Source: Prorocentrum cordatum (taxonomy: Eukaryota; Sar; Dinophyceae; Prorocentrales; Prorocentraceae). Taken from it: 52,500 nt of DNA. Position numbers and translations under genes: made by a program. Of this stretch, positions 9,991 through 18,603 are shown one piece after another. The stretch spans positions 1 through 52,500 of the forward strand of contig CAUYUJ010000876.1 in the NCBI GenBank assembly GCA_963575745.1. The letters are read 5' to 3'. The notes under the pieces were generated by a model. That model did no database searches and was not told where the DNA came from. It saw only the letters and a list, made by a program, of their open reading frames with translations. The stretch's first letter is position 1, and each line of letters begins with the position of its first letter.

Positions 9991-11299
9991 TCCGGCGCTG
10001 GAGAGCTAGTTGGCAAGAAAAATCTCGACAGACCTTTTGCTGACTTTTGGTCGGTTGGAAATTTTGTTCTCGAAATTCAACAATCCGTTTGAGCTCTAGG
10101 ATTTTTTCCCACCATATTCGATCTGATTCCCGCTCGTCATCTCGATCTCAGCTCGATCGGGTACCTTTTACTGCCAAAAAGCAGGCAGGCGGGATCGGCC
10201 TTTTGAAGTCATCTTGACACGCGATGACGGTTTTCTGAAGATAACTCGAGCTCCAGGACAGCTACAGAGCTCGATCGCGTCAATATTTCTGCAAAAAAGC
10301 ATCGCGGCGAGATCGGCTGTTTCGAGTCATCTTGATACGCGTTCTCGGTATTTTGTACTTAACTCGAGCTGTAGGGCAGCTACAGAGCTCATTGTCACAG
10401 ACATCGATTGCGAATCAGCAGGCGCGTTCGTCTCTTTCATCTGGACGTCTGAACTTGGTCTGCTGCCCGAGCTGGGCCGCGAAATTTTTCGTGTTGTTCG
10501 AGTCATCTTCAGAGATGCTGTCAGTTTTCTGCACTTAACTCGGGCTGTAGGGGGGCTACAGGGCGCGTGCTCACAGGAATCGATTCGGAGACATCAGGCG
10601 CGTCCGCCTGCCGAATCTAGAGCTCAGAAATTGGTGTGCTGCCCGAGCTGGGTCCGCAAAACTATTCGTATTCCTTGAGAGGTGCTGTCTGTTTTCTGCA
10701 CTTAACTCGAGCTGCAAGGGGGCTGCAGCGCTGGTAATCACTGGAATCGATTCGGAGACATCAGTCGGGTCCATCTGTCGCCTGCTGCCCTGAACTCGAC
10801 CTGCTCCTGAATTCGCCATCAGTCGAGCCCTGAACTCGGCCTGCTGCCCGAGCTAGGTCCGCGAAACTATTCGTATTGTTCGAGTCATCTTCAGAGGTGC
10901 TGTCGATGTTCTGCACTTAACTCGGGCTGTAAGGGGGCTGCAGGGCTGGTAATCACAGGAATCGATTTGAAGAGATCAGGCGCGTCCGCCTGTTGCATTC
11001 AGATGTCTGAACTCGGTCTGATATTCGAGCTAGATTCGCGAAACTTTTTGCATTGTTCGAGTAATCTGTGCTGTCGATTTTCGCACGCAACTCGGGCTGC
11101 AGGAGAGCTACGACTCGTGCGCACAGGAAACGATCCAGAAGCATGAGGGGCGTTTGGCTGTTGCATCGAGAGGTCATAAATCGCTTAGGCTGAAAAACTA
11201 TTCGTTCTCTGCAATTTTCTCCGACATTATATATGGTCAGGAAGCTCTACGAGTGCCCCGGCGGTAAGGAAGGTTGACGGTTTACCGCCGGCGCCCAGT
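9991..11299 (+). mobile_element. T-family repeat 3
   Basis: T head TTCCGGCGCTGGAGAGCTAG at 9991, CTCAGCTCGATCGGGTACC near 10147, then about six 178-bp-type subunits with the motif CGAGTCATCTTCAGAGGTGC. The end module (GAAAAACTATTCGTTCTCTG near 11189) leads into the hairpin at 11241-11299. No gene. Confidence 0.75.
11241..11299 (+). repeat. Dispersed hairpin, copy 14
   Basis: A/T stem variant (GGTAAGG with GGTTTACC); closes T repeat 3. Confidence 0.85.
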
Positions 11300-11627
11300 T
11301 GGCCAACCCGGCCCGGGCGGACAATGTGGTGACCTCGGGTCGGTTTTTCAAAGATTGCGAGAGATTTTCAAATTCGTTTTGCGAATTCGAGTTTTTATTC
11401 TATGCAGTGAATCATGGCGCTTTCGATGGTGCAAGTCTCAGGGCTCTAGCTGCATTATTTCGATCAAAAGACTAGGGGGGGCCAACATTGTGTGACACCG
11501 AAAACAACATGTCTTTGTTTTATTGAGAAGCGCTTTGCTGCTGTTATCTGGAGCGAACTTGGTCTATTCAGAGCTCTACGAGGGTTCCGGCGGTAACCTG
11601 GTTGACGGTTTACCGCCGGCTCCCAGT
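11300..11627 (+). mobile_element. S-like repeat
   Basis: 328 bp starting TGGCCAACCCGGCCCGGGCG, with a variant S body, ending in the hairpin at 11571-11627 (A/T stem variant, tail CTCCCAGT). No gene. Confidence 0.7.
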
Positions 11628-12797
11628 TCTGGGGCGCTGGAGAGCTAGTTGGCAAGGAAAATCTCGACTGACCTTTTGGTGACTTTTGATCGTTTGAAAA
11701 TCTTATTCTTAAAATTCCTCAATTCGTTTGGGCTCTAGTATCTTTTCCCGTAATATTCAATCTTATTCTCGCTCGCCATTTCGATCTCAGCTCGATCGGG
11801 TACCTTTTACTGCGAAAAAACGTCTAGGCGGGATCGGCCGTTTCGAGTCATCTTGATACGTGGTGACTGTTTTCTCAAGATAACTCGAGCTTTAGGACAG
11901 CTGCAGAGCTGGTAAGCACAGCTAATCGATTCAGAATGATCAGGCGCGTTCGCCTGTTGAACCTAGAGGTCTGAACTCGGTCTGCTAGCCGAGCTAGGTC
12001 CGCAAACCTATTCGTATTATTCGAGTCATCTTGACATACTCTCTCGGTTTTCTGTACTTAACTCGAGCTACAGGACAGCTACAGAGCTGATACATACAGA
12101 ATCCGACTCAGAATCATCAGTGGCCGTTGTCTGTTGAATCCAGAGCTCTGAACTCGGTCTGCTGCCCGATCTAGAATCGCGAAACTATTCGTATTGTTCG
12201 AGTGATCTTCAGAGATGCTGTCGGTTCTCTGCACTTAACTCGGGCTGTAGGGGGGCTGCATGGCTGGTAATCACTGGAATCGATTCGGAGACATCAGGCG
12301 CGTCCGCCTTTCGAATTCAGAGCTTCGAGCTCTGTCTGCTGCCCGAACTAGGTCCGCAAAACTATTCCTATTGTTCGAGTCATCCTGAGAGGTGCTGTCG
12401 GTTTCCTGCACTTACCTCGGGCTGTAGGGGGGCTGCAGGGCTGGTAATCAGAGGAATCGATTCAGAGACATCAGACGTGTCCGCCTGTCGCATGCAGAGG
12501 TCTGAACTCGGTTTGATACTCGAGCTAGGTTTGCCAACTATTCGTATTGTTCGAGTCATCTTGAGAGGTGCTGTCGATTTACGCACGTAACTCGGGGTGT
12601 AGGAGAGCTACAGAGCTCGTACAGAAGACAATCGAGAAGCATCGGGGGCGTTCGGCTGTTGCATCCGAGAGGTCTGAAATTGCTTGGGCTGAAAAACTTT
12701 TTTTCTGTGTATCTTTTTTCAATATTATATGTTGTCAGGAAGCTCTACGAGTACCCCGGCGGTAAGAAAGGTTGACGGTTTACCGCCGGCGCCCAGT
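11628..12797 (+). mobile_element. T-family repeat 4
   Basis: T head TCTGGGGCGCTGGAGAGCTA, about five subunits, terminal module and the hairpin at 12739-12797 (A/T stem). No gene. Confidence 0.75.
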
Positions 12798-12839
12798 CAA
12801 GATGGCGAGCGGGAATAAGATCGAATATCACAGGAAAAT

Positions 12840-12892
12840 GGCGCCGGCGGTGAACCGTCAACCTGGTCACCGCCGGGAACTTCGTAGAGCTC
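12840..12892 (-). repeat. Dispersed hairpin, copy 17 (minus strand)
   Basis: G/C stem variant in reverse orientation; forms the 3' end of the nested S repeat. Confidence 0.85.
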
Positions 12893-13234
12893 CTTTCACG
12901 CGTCAGAGTGCTCAGAGTCGAAAGGGAGAGCTTCTGGAAGCTTTCTCAGAAAAGGGAGAAATTCATTTTTTTCGTGTCGACATGAAGATGGTTCAGGCAA
13001 GTGTTTTGATAGTGAAAGTGCGCCTACAGAGCTTATATTAAGACAGAGAGGCCTCATAGTCTTTTACAGGTGCGAAAAATCTGCTTTGTCAAAATGAATT
13101 GTCAAATATCTTTCAAATATTCGCAAAACCACCCAGAAGTTATTACTTTGTCCTTTCTGGCCCGGTCGACCAACTAGCTCCACTCCGCGCCGGAATTCCT
13201 CTGGCTCATCGATGCCGGAGAGCTTTACGAGGTA
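12840..13234 (-). mobile_element. Nested S repeat with readable ends (about 395 bp)
   Basis: Read on the minus strand it begins TACCTCGTAAAGCTC and ends with the hairpin and GGCGCC. The host T sequence is CTCTAGTA on the left and TTTTCC(T/C)GTGA on the right, and is continuous in other T copies. This defines S as a discrete mobile unit with the hairpin at its 3' end. A TA dinucleotide may be the target. Confidence 0.75.
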
Positions 13235-13567
13235 TACTAGAGCTCAAACGAATGGTTGAATTTCGAGAACAAAGTTTTCAACCGACCAAAAGTCAGCAAA
13301 AGGTACGTCGAGATTTTTCTTGCCAACTAGCTCTCCAGCGCCCCGGAATTACTCTTGAGCTTCCAGCAATAACTTGCTAAGGGAAGCTCTACGAATTACT
13401 AGTTTCATCCCGCGCCGGAATTCCTCTAGCTCATCGATAACGACTCTACAAGGTACTCTGAAGCTTCCAGCAACAACATGCTAAGGGAAGCTCTACCTAC
13501 GAGTTACTAGCTGCACCCCGCGCCGGAATTCTTCTAGCTCATCGATGCCGACGAGACGAGCTCTTCG

Positions 13568-13920
13568 AGGTAAGATGGGCTGCTGGCAGGCACCCTCACC
13601 GTCCGGCTTCTGATCTGAAGCCCTATAGCTCTGAGAGAGCCCTCCGGGAAGCAGCCATCATAGCTCTGAGAGAGCCCTCCGGGAACCGACCTCAGGTCAA
13701 AGCTGCCCTGGCGAGCTCTGGGAAGCTCGCCTGACGCGCTTCTCAGGCGCTGCCAGGCATGCTTCCACGCGTGCCTGCACGCGTGCAGGCACGCGTGGAC
13801 GGGTGCCGGAACCGCTCCCGGACGCGCTGCCGGGACCATCAGGTCGCTGCGGGGATTCTGGAGCGGCGAAGATGGGCTGCTGGAAGGCATCACCACCGTC
13901 CGGCTTCTAATCTAAAACCC
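13568..13920 (+). repeat. U-family repeat, plus orientation
   Basis: GC-rich repeat with GATGGGCTGCTGG at both ends and two copies of CTATAGCTCTGAGAGAGCCC. The reverse complement of its right part matches 14641-14750. No gene. Confidence 0.75.
13765..13798. repeat. 34-bp perfect palindrome in U repeat
   Basis: A perfect palindrome made of ACGCGTG and GCAGGCACG elements (half-site CCACGCGTGCCTGCACG). A related but imperfect series lies at 14775-14810. Confidence 0.9.
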
Positions 13921-14297
13921 TAGGCTAGAGGAATTCCGGCGCGGGGCGTAGCTAGTTTGTCGACCCAGACAGAAAGGACAAATGTGGTAACTTCGGGGCT
14001 GATTTGCTAAGATTTGAAAGATATTTCACAATTCAGTTTGAGAAACGAGATTTTCCGCACCTGTAAGAGACTATGAGGCTTTCTGCGTCTGAGTATGAGC
14101 TCTGTAGGTGCATTTTTACAATCAAAGCACTTGGCGGAACCAACTTAACTAATATCGACATGGAAAATACAAAATTAAAGATTTCACGAAAATATTGTAC
14201 AAAGTTCTCTCTTCGATTCTGAGCACTCTTACGCGTGGCAGGAGCTCTATGAGGTTTCCGGCGGTGACCAGGTTGACGGTTCACCGCCGGCGCCAGT
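13921..14297 (+). mobile_element. S-family repeat
   Basis: Starts in the S head (TAGAGGAATTCCGGCGCGGG), has a full S body and ends in the hairpin at 14242-14297 (G/C stem variant). No gene. Confidence 0.75.
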
Positions 14298-14640
14298 CTA
14301 AAACCCTATAGCTCTCAGAGACCTTTCCGGGAATTGTCCGCCCGGACAGGGTCGGTCAGCTAGCTGCGCCCCGCGCCAGAATTCCTCTAGCTTATTGGTA
14401 CCGAAGAGCTCTACGAGGTACTAGCTGCACCTCGCGCCGGAACTCTAGCTCATCGATGCCGAAGAGCTCTACCAGGTATTCCTCTAGATCATCGATGCCG
14501 AAGAGCTCTACGAGGTACTCTTAAGCTTTCAGCATCTAGCTAAGGGAAGCTCTACGTATTACTAGCTCCACCTCACGCCAGAATTCCCCGAGCCCATCGA
14601 TGCCGACGACCTCTACGAGGTACTTCTGCAATTCCCGGGG
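14298..14640 (-). repeat. U fragment and cluster of short S/T head pieces
   Basis: 14298-14340 is U sequence. 14341-14640 is a run of pieces of about 60 bp in reverse orientation, alternating S heads (ending AGAGCTCTACGAGGTA) and T heads (GGAAGCTCTACG). No gene. Confidence 0.65.
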
Positions 14641-14891
14641 AGCTCTCTGAGAGCTATAGGGCTTTAGATTACAAGCCGGGCAGCGGTGGTGCCCAGCAGC
14701 CCATCTTCGCCGCTCCAGAATCCTCGCAGAAACCTGTTTGAAGTCGCAGCGGGTCCGGGAGCGCTTCCGGCGCGCGTCCACGCGTGCCTGCACGCGCGCC
14801 GGCACGCGCGTAAACGTGCCTGGCTGCGCTTTAGACTTCAGAAGAGCTCCCTCTTCTCTCTCCGGGTTTTGGACGCTACCAATGCAAAGCT
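14641..14891 (-). repeat. U-family repeat, minus orientation, left flank of LINE D
   Basis: Reverse complement of U: CTATAGGGCTTTAGATTACA, CAGCCCATCTTCGCCGCTCC, then TCCGGGTTTTGGACGCTACC. LINE D is inserted in its end. The U end recurs after D at about 18120-18213. Confidence 0.75.
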
Positions 14892-14900
14892 CACCAGGAA

Positions 14901-17900
14901 ATGAGGTGCCAGGTCCAGTTTGTGGAACCCATCAAAGCTACGCCAGGTATACGTGCAAAAGCCAGTGCCTATAGCGATCACGCTCTGGTCTGGGTAAATC
15001 TCAAGACTACGGAGATCAGGCGCCCAGCTTTGCCACCCCGCCCTGTGTCCATGGTTGGCTGGCAGCCGACGGATGACACGGCGAGGAACATGTTTCGTGT
15101 GCTTGCGGATGTGTCGATTGAGGGGCTTGCATCTGACGCGGTAGGGACGGACCTGCAGCAGGTCGGACGGGTACTCTTGGAGACGGCTAAGCTTGTGGAC
15201 CACACTAAGGGGCGCCCCAACTGCAAACCTATTCAGAGGCCCAGGGAGCTCATAGAGGTGGAGTCTGCCATCAGGCGTGGGGCCCTTGGGAATACTCGTA
15301 AACAACTGCTGCGTAGGAGGAAGACCCTGAGGAGACAGCATAGGAGGAACCAACTCCTGCAGGACCACAAGGGATCCAGTAAGACCTCACGGTGTATCCT
15401 CAAGGAGCTGGAGTGTGAGGGTGTGCTGACAATGGACAGGACTAGGTGGAGTACGGAGATCACTAGGTATGCGACGGCGTCTTACACGAACTCGGAGGAG
15501 GAAAAACGGACTTTGGAGGCCTTTCAGGAACTCAGACACAACGACCGTGGGGTGGAGGGAAGAGTCATCACGATGGGCATGCTCATGCAGGCTCGTGCGT
15601 CTTTGAAGCCTGGCACGGCACCCGGTAGCGATGGAGTCGTTGCTGAGGTCATTCGTGAGTTGCCGTGGAGGAGCCTCTTGTTTGTGCGGCGTGCTTTCCA
15701 GAGGATTTTCGAGCAGGGAGCCTCCAGCCCTGAGACGTGGAGGCAGCTCAGTATCCAACTTGTGCCGAAGATGCGGGATGCTACACGACTCTCCAACACC
15801 AGAGGGATTTGCCTGATCAGTGTGATGAGTAAATGGTACATGGCATGTGTGTTGCAGTTCATTGATGCATTTCCTGTGAACCGACGGTTGTGCACATACG
15901 GATTTGAAAAGGATCAGATGGTTACTAACGTCACGGCACCACGATCACATCTTACTAGACATGCAAATGTGTGGGGGAAGGCGGAGTCTATGCACGTGGG
16001 AGTCTTGGACATACACAACGCATTCGATAATGTCACACTGCACACTATCATCGAGGCCATGCTGTACCTTAAGTACCCTTTGTGCCTCATAAGAGCCATT
16101 GTGGAGCCCATGCTGGATAACATTGCTACCTTTGAGTTTCAGAACGTGTGCGGCGATGAGGTGAGATACAATAAATCGGTCCGAACGGGAGGTAAGGAAG
16201 GACCTATACTTTTCATTATTGTCTTGGAGGCCATCTGGGGATCTGTGATTCAGACTTGGGATACCTTAGGATACGGTGTCCGACTGGAAGGGGAGGGGAC
16301 GGACGGTGCTCTTGTACACCACTTCTTGTGGGCGGACAATGTTACGCTCTGTGCTGCATCGCAACTCCAGCTACAACAGATGATCGGTATGATGACGGTA
16401 ACACTCAGACGGGCAGGGATGGACTGGAAGGAGGATTCTTTGGCGTATGTACTTTTTGGCCAGACGTACACATGTGGCGATCCGCCGCTGCTCTGCCCGC
16501 TCTCGCCAGCCATCTGTGCGATTTCTGGAGATGAGGATCTCCCAGAGCACTTGCGCTCGACTGTCGTAATGCCGAGGAAGGAGGAGGTGGAGGTACTAGG
16601 AGTGAAGCTCAGTTCGGAAATCAAAGGTTACCACGGCTTGTATCATCGACTGGAGAAAGGGAGGAAGGCCTATTTTGCTGACATCCAGTTTTATCGCTCC
16701 AGATCGGTCTCACTCAAAGAGAAGTTTCGCAGGTATGCCGCTCGTGTGCAGTCTGTGGTGTACCGCGGATGTATAGGCTGGCCGTGCAATCTACGACTGC
16801 TGGAGAGGATTAAGGTCTGGGAGGGGAGGTGTCTCAACGGTATGCGAGGATTACACAAGAGGGAGGAGGAGACGTGGGAGGAGTTCAGGGACAGGACCAC
16901 ACCGAAGTCATACGAGCTATTCTTGCAGGCTGGCCACTGCAGTCTCCTAGAGAAGGTGGTCCGAGCCAATTTCGAGTTTGCGTTGGAGCTGGCCCAGTTT
17001 CATGATCGGGCCTTCGCCTCCACGGACATGCGTGGAGCACGAGCCTGGCGACAGACGCTTCAGGCCATGTTACACTGTGCGGGGGAATGGTCACTACGGA
17101 GGGACACACTTGTATCCATGTTCACGGGAGCCAGGAGGAGGGAAGGTACGAGGAGAGTGGGAGGGAGAGCGCATGCAAGCACTGACAGCTGGCATTGTCT
17201 TATGCTGGCGGCGAGTGGTAATTTACGCTGGTTCAGCATCAAGTGGAATGCGACGGACTGGTGGAATGTAGTTGCGTGCATGACAAAAATACAGCCTCGA
17301 TGGGAGCCCATCTTCAGGAAACCGCCCTGTGCTCCTTGTCCTGTGGATACGTGGGACTCCCCTGAGGACTCCGACAGGCTCGCTCGTAGGATTGCCCACG
17401 GATATAACAACGAAGCTGTCTGGCAGGAGGGCTCGGAGGGCTCATTGTTGGTTGAAATGACAGGTGATAGTATGTGTGTGGTGAACTGGGCCCGAGGGAT
17501 CTGGGAATGCCGTGATCGTTCGTACCGCAGGAGAGTGCATGGTCTACAAAACGATATGAATCAACTTGCTGAGGATTACGACATCAGGTGTGCCGCTGTA
17601 GGGACGGATCCGTGGAAGCATATCTACAGAGAGTTCAATTGTGTTGCGGATGAGTTGACTTGGGAGGCGAGGAGGGGAAGGACGGGAAGATGGATTGACT
17701 TCAGATATGTGCGACAACAGAGACATTGTATCAAACGTATCCGTGGAGGATGGGACGGTGGCGTGAGTGTTGAAGGCTCTGCTCTAGGTTGCTATGTGGA
17801 GGTCTCATTTGGGGACAACCACTGGCGACGAGTTTTCCAGGAGGCTTCTTTACTCCCTCTGGGGGCCACTGTTACAGATAGCGAGCTCACAGCTTGTGAA

Positions 17901-17987
17901 CGCCTGCTCCAAGGTGGTCGGCAGATTATCTCTGAGATCCTCGGGCCTCCAACCCCAAAGAGGTTGAGAGGGCGTGAGGGGCCCTAG
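14901..17987 (+). CDS. LINE ORF2: endonuclease end, reverse transcriptase and permuted RNase H
   Basis: An uninterrupted 1028-codon frame. It copies element RNA into DNA at a nicked chromosomal target. Residues 25-27 are SDH, the last endonuclease motif; the rest of that domain is truncated away, so the ATG is not native. RT motifs: MSKWYMACV; motif A VLDIHNAFDNV (Asp370, Asp376); motif B RTGGKEGP (428-435); motif C FLWADN (Asp479, Asn480), where most RTs have F/YADD. The RNase H-like domain (about 830-1028) is in circularly permuted order: TGDSMCVVNW (Asp856), EFNCVADELTW (Asp917), GGWDGGVS (Asp952), TDSELTACERLL (Glu995). The 61-residue gap Asp856-Asp917 and the 43-residue gap Asp952-Glu995 resemble the 64 and 38 of E. 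coli RNase HI. The open frame suggests a recent insertion. Confidence 0.93.
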   Translation: MRCQVQFVEPIKATPGIRAKASAYSDHALVWVNLKTTEIRRPALPPRPVSMVGWQPTDDTARNMFRVLADVSIEGLASDAVGTDLQQVGRVLLETAKLVDHTKGRPNCKPIQRPRELIEVESAIRRGALGNTRKQLLRRRKTLRRQHRRNQLLQDHKGSSKTSRCILKELECEGVLTMDRTRWSTEITRYATASYTNSEEEKRTLEAFQELRHNDRGVEGRVITMGMLMQARASLKPGTAPGSDGVVAEVIRELPWRSLLFVRRAFQRIFEQGASSPETWRQLSIQLVPKMRDATRLSNTRGICLISVMSKWYMACVLQFIDAFPVNRRLCTYGFEKDQMVTNVTAPRSHLTRHANVWGKAESMHVGVLDIHNAFDNVTLHTIIEAMLYLKYPLCLIRAIVEPMLDNIATFEFQNVCGDEVRYNKSVRTGGKEGPILFIIVLEAIWGSVIQTWDTLGYGVRLEGEGTDGALVHHFLWADNVTLCAASQLQLQQMIGMMTVTLRRAGMDWKEDSLAYVLFGQTYTCGDPPLLCPLSPAICAISGDEDLPEHLRSTVVMPRKEEVEVLGVKLSSEIKGYHGLYHRLEKGRKAYFADIQFYRSRSVSLKEKFRRYAARVQSVVYRGCIGWPCNLRLLERIKVWEGRCLNGMRGLHKREEETWEEFRDRTTPKSYELFLQAGHCSLLEKVVRANFEFALELAQFHDRAFASTDMRGARAWRQTLQAMLHCAGEWSLRRDTLVSMFTGARRREGTRRVGGRAHASTDSWHCLMLAASGNLRWFSIKWNATDWWNVVACMTKIQPRWEPIFRKPPCAPCPVDTWDSPEDSDRLARRIAHGYNNEAVWQEGSEGSLLVEMTGDSMCVVNWARGIWECRDRSYRRRVHGLQNDMNQLAEDYDIRCAAVGTDPWKHIYREFNCVADELTWEARRGRTGRWIDFRYVRQQRHCIKRIRGGWDGGVSVEGSALGCYVEVSFGDNHWRRVFQEASLLPLGATVTDSELTACERLLQGGRQIISEILGPPTPKRLRGREGP

Positions 17988-18002
17988 GGACTCTGCACGG
18001 CT

Positions 18003-18018
18003 AGGGCGCACGCGCCCT
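18003..18018 (+). other. 3' UTR hairpin of LINE D
   Basis: AGGGCGC pairs with GCGCCCT across two bases, 22 bp before the end of the element. It may be the structure the RT recognises in place of poly(A). That role is inference. Confidence 0.6.
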
Positions 18019-18040
18019 GTGTAGCCGACCCCAACACCCA

Positions 18041-18215
18041 ACCAATGCAAAGCTTCGCTCGGCCATACAATGCCGCTTCTTTGCATTGATCATCAAAGCA
18101 ACAGCCGATCAGGAGCATATTCCCGGATAGATCTCTGATAGCTATAGGGTTTTAGATTGCAAGCCGGACGGTGGTGGTGCTTCGCTCTCCGGGTTTTTGA
18201 CGCTACCAATCCCTT
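18041..18215 (-). repeat. Target duplication and U-family remainder after LINE D
   Basis: 14-bp target duplication, then about 60 bp not seen elsewhere, then U sequence (CTATAGGGTTTTAGATTGCA to GACGCTACCAAT), shortened relative to 14641-14880. No gene. Confidence 0.7.
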
Positions 18216-18603
18216 CACAGACCTAGTTTGCCCACCCGACCAGCAAGGGCAATGTGGCAACTTTGGTCGGTTCCTAATAACTTGTAGAGCTTCCCTTAGC
18301 AAGTTGCTGGAAGCGTAAGAGTAATACCTCGTAGAGCTCTTCGGCATCGATGAGCTAGTGGAATTCTGTCGCGGGGTGGAGCTAGTTGGCCCACCCGGCG
18401 AGAGCGGGCAAATAACTCGTAAGGCTTCCCCAAGCTAGTTGCTGGAAGCTTCAGAGTATCTCGTAGAGCTCTTCGGCGTCGATGAGCTGGAGGAATACCT
18501 CGTAGAGCTCGTCGGCATCGATGAGCTAGGGGAATTCCGGCGCGGGTTGGAGGTAGTAACTCGTAGAGCTTCCCCTAGCAAGTTGTTGCTGGAAGCTTAA
18601 GAG
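18216..18603 (+). repeat. Cluster of short S and T head pieces
   Basis: Alternating pieces starting ACCTCGTAGAGCTCTTCGG (S heads) and AACTCGTAGAGCTTCCC (T heads), each about 45-65 bp, most joined at TA. No gene. Confidence 0.7.

Larger units (their letters stand above)
12798..13567 (-). mobile_element. Inverted T fragment containing a nested S repeat
   Basis: On the minus strand the T sequence runs from about 13375 down to 13235. It is interrupted by a complete S repeat (13234 down to 12840) and resumes from 12839 to 12798. Uninterrupted T copies (for example around 18715 and 24113) show the same junction sequence joined. 13380-13567 holds short S and T head pieces. Confidence 0.8.
14892..18040 (+). 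mobile_element. LINE D, 5'-truncated, intact RT and RNase H
   Basis: Flanked by a 14-bp direct repeat ACCAATGCAAAGCT at 14878-14891 and 18041-18054, the target-site duplication. The element is 3149 bp. It starts within the endonuclease (only the SDH motif is left), which is typical truncation during target-primed reverse transcription. The 3' end lacks an A-rich tail and carries a 7-bp hairpin instead. It does not use the dispersed hairpin as its target, so it is a sister family to A, B and C. Confidence 0.9.

Noticed and set aside
14901-17987. RNase H order in D caused by local assembly error
   Set aside because: The same order is seen in C1, C2, B, X and F at other positions, and in D it lies in one uninterrupted frame.
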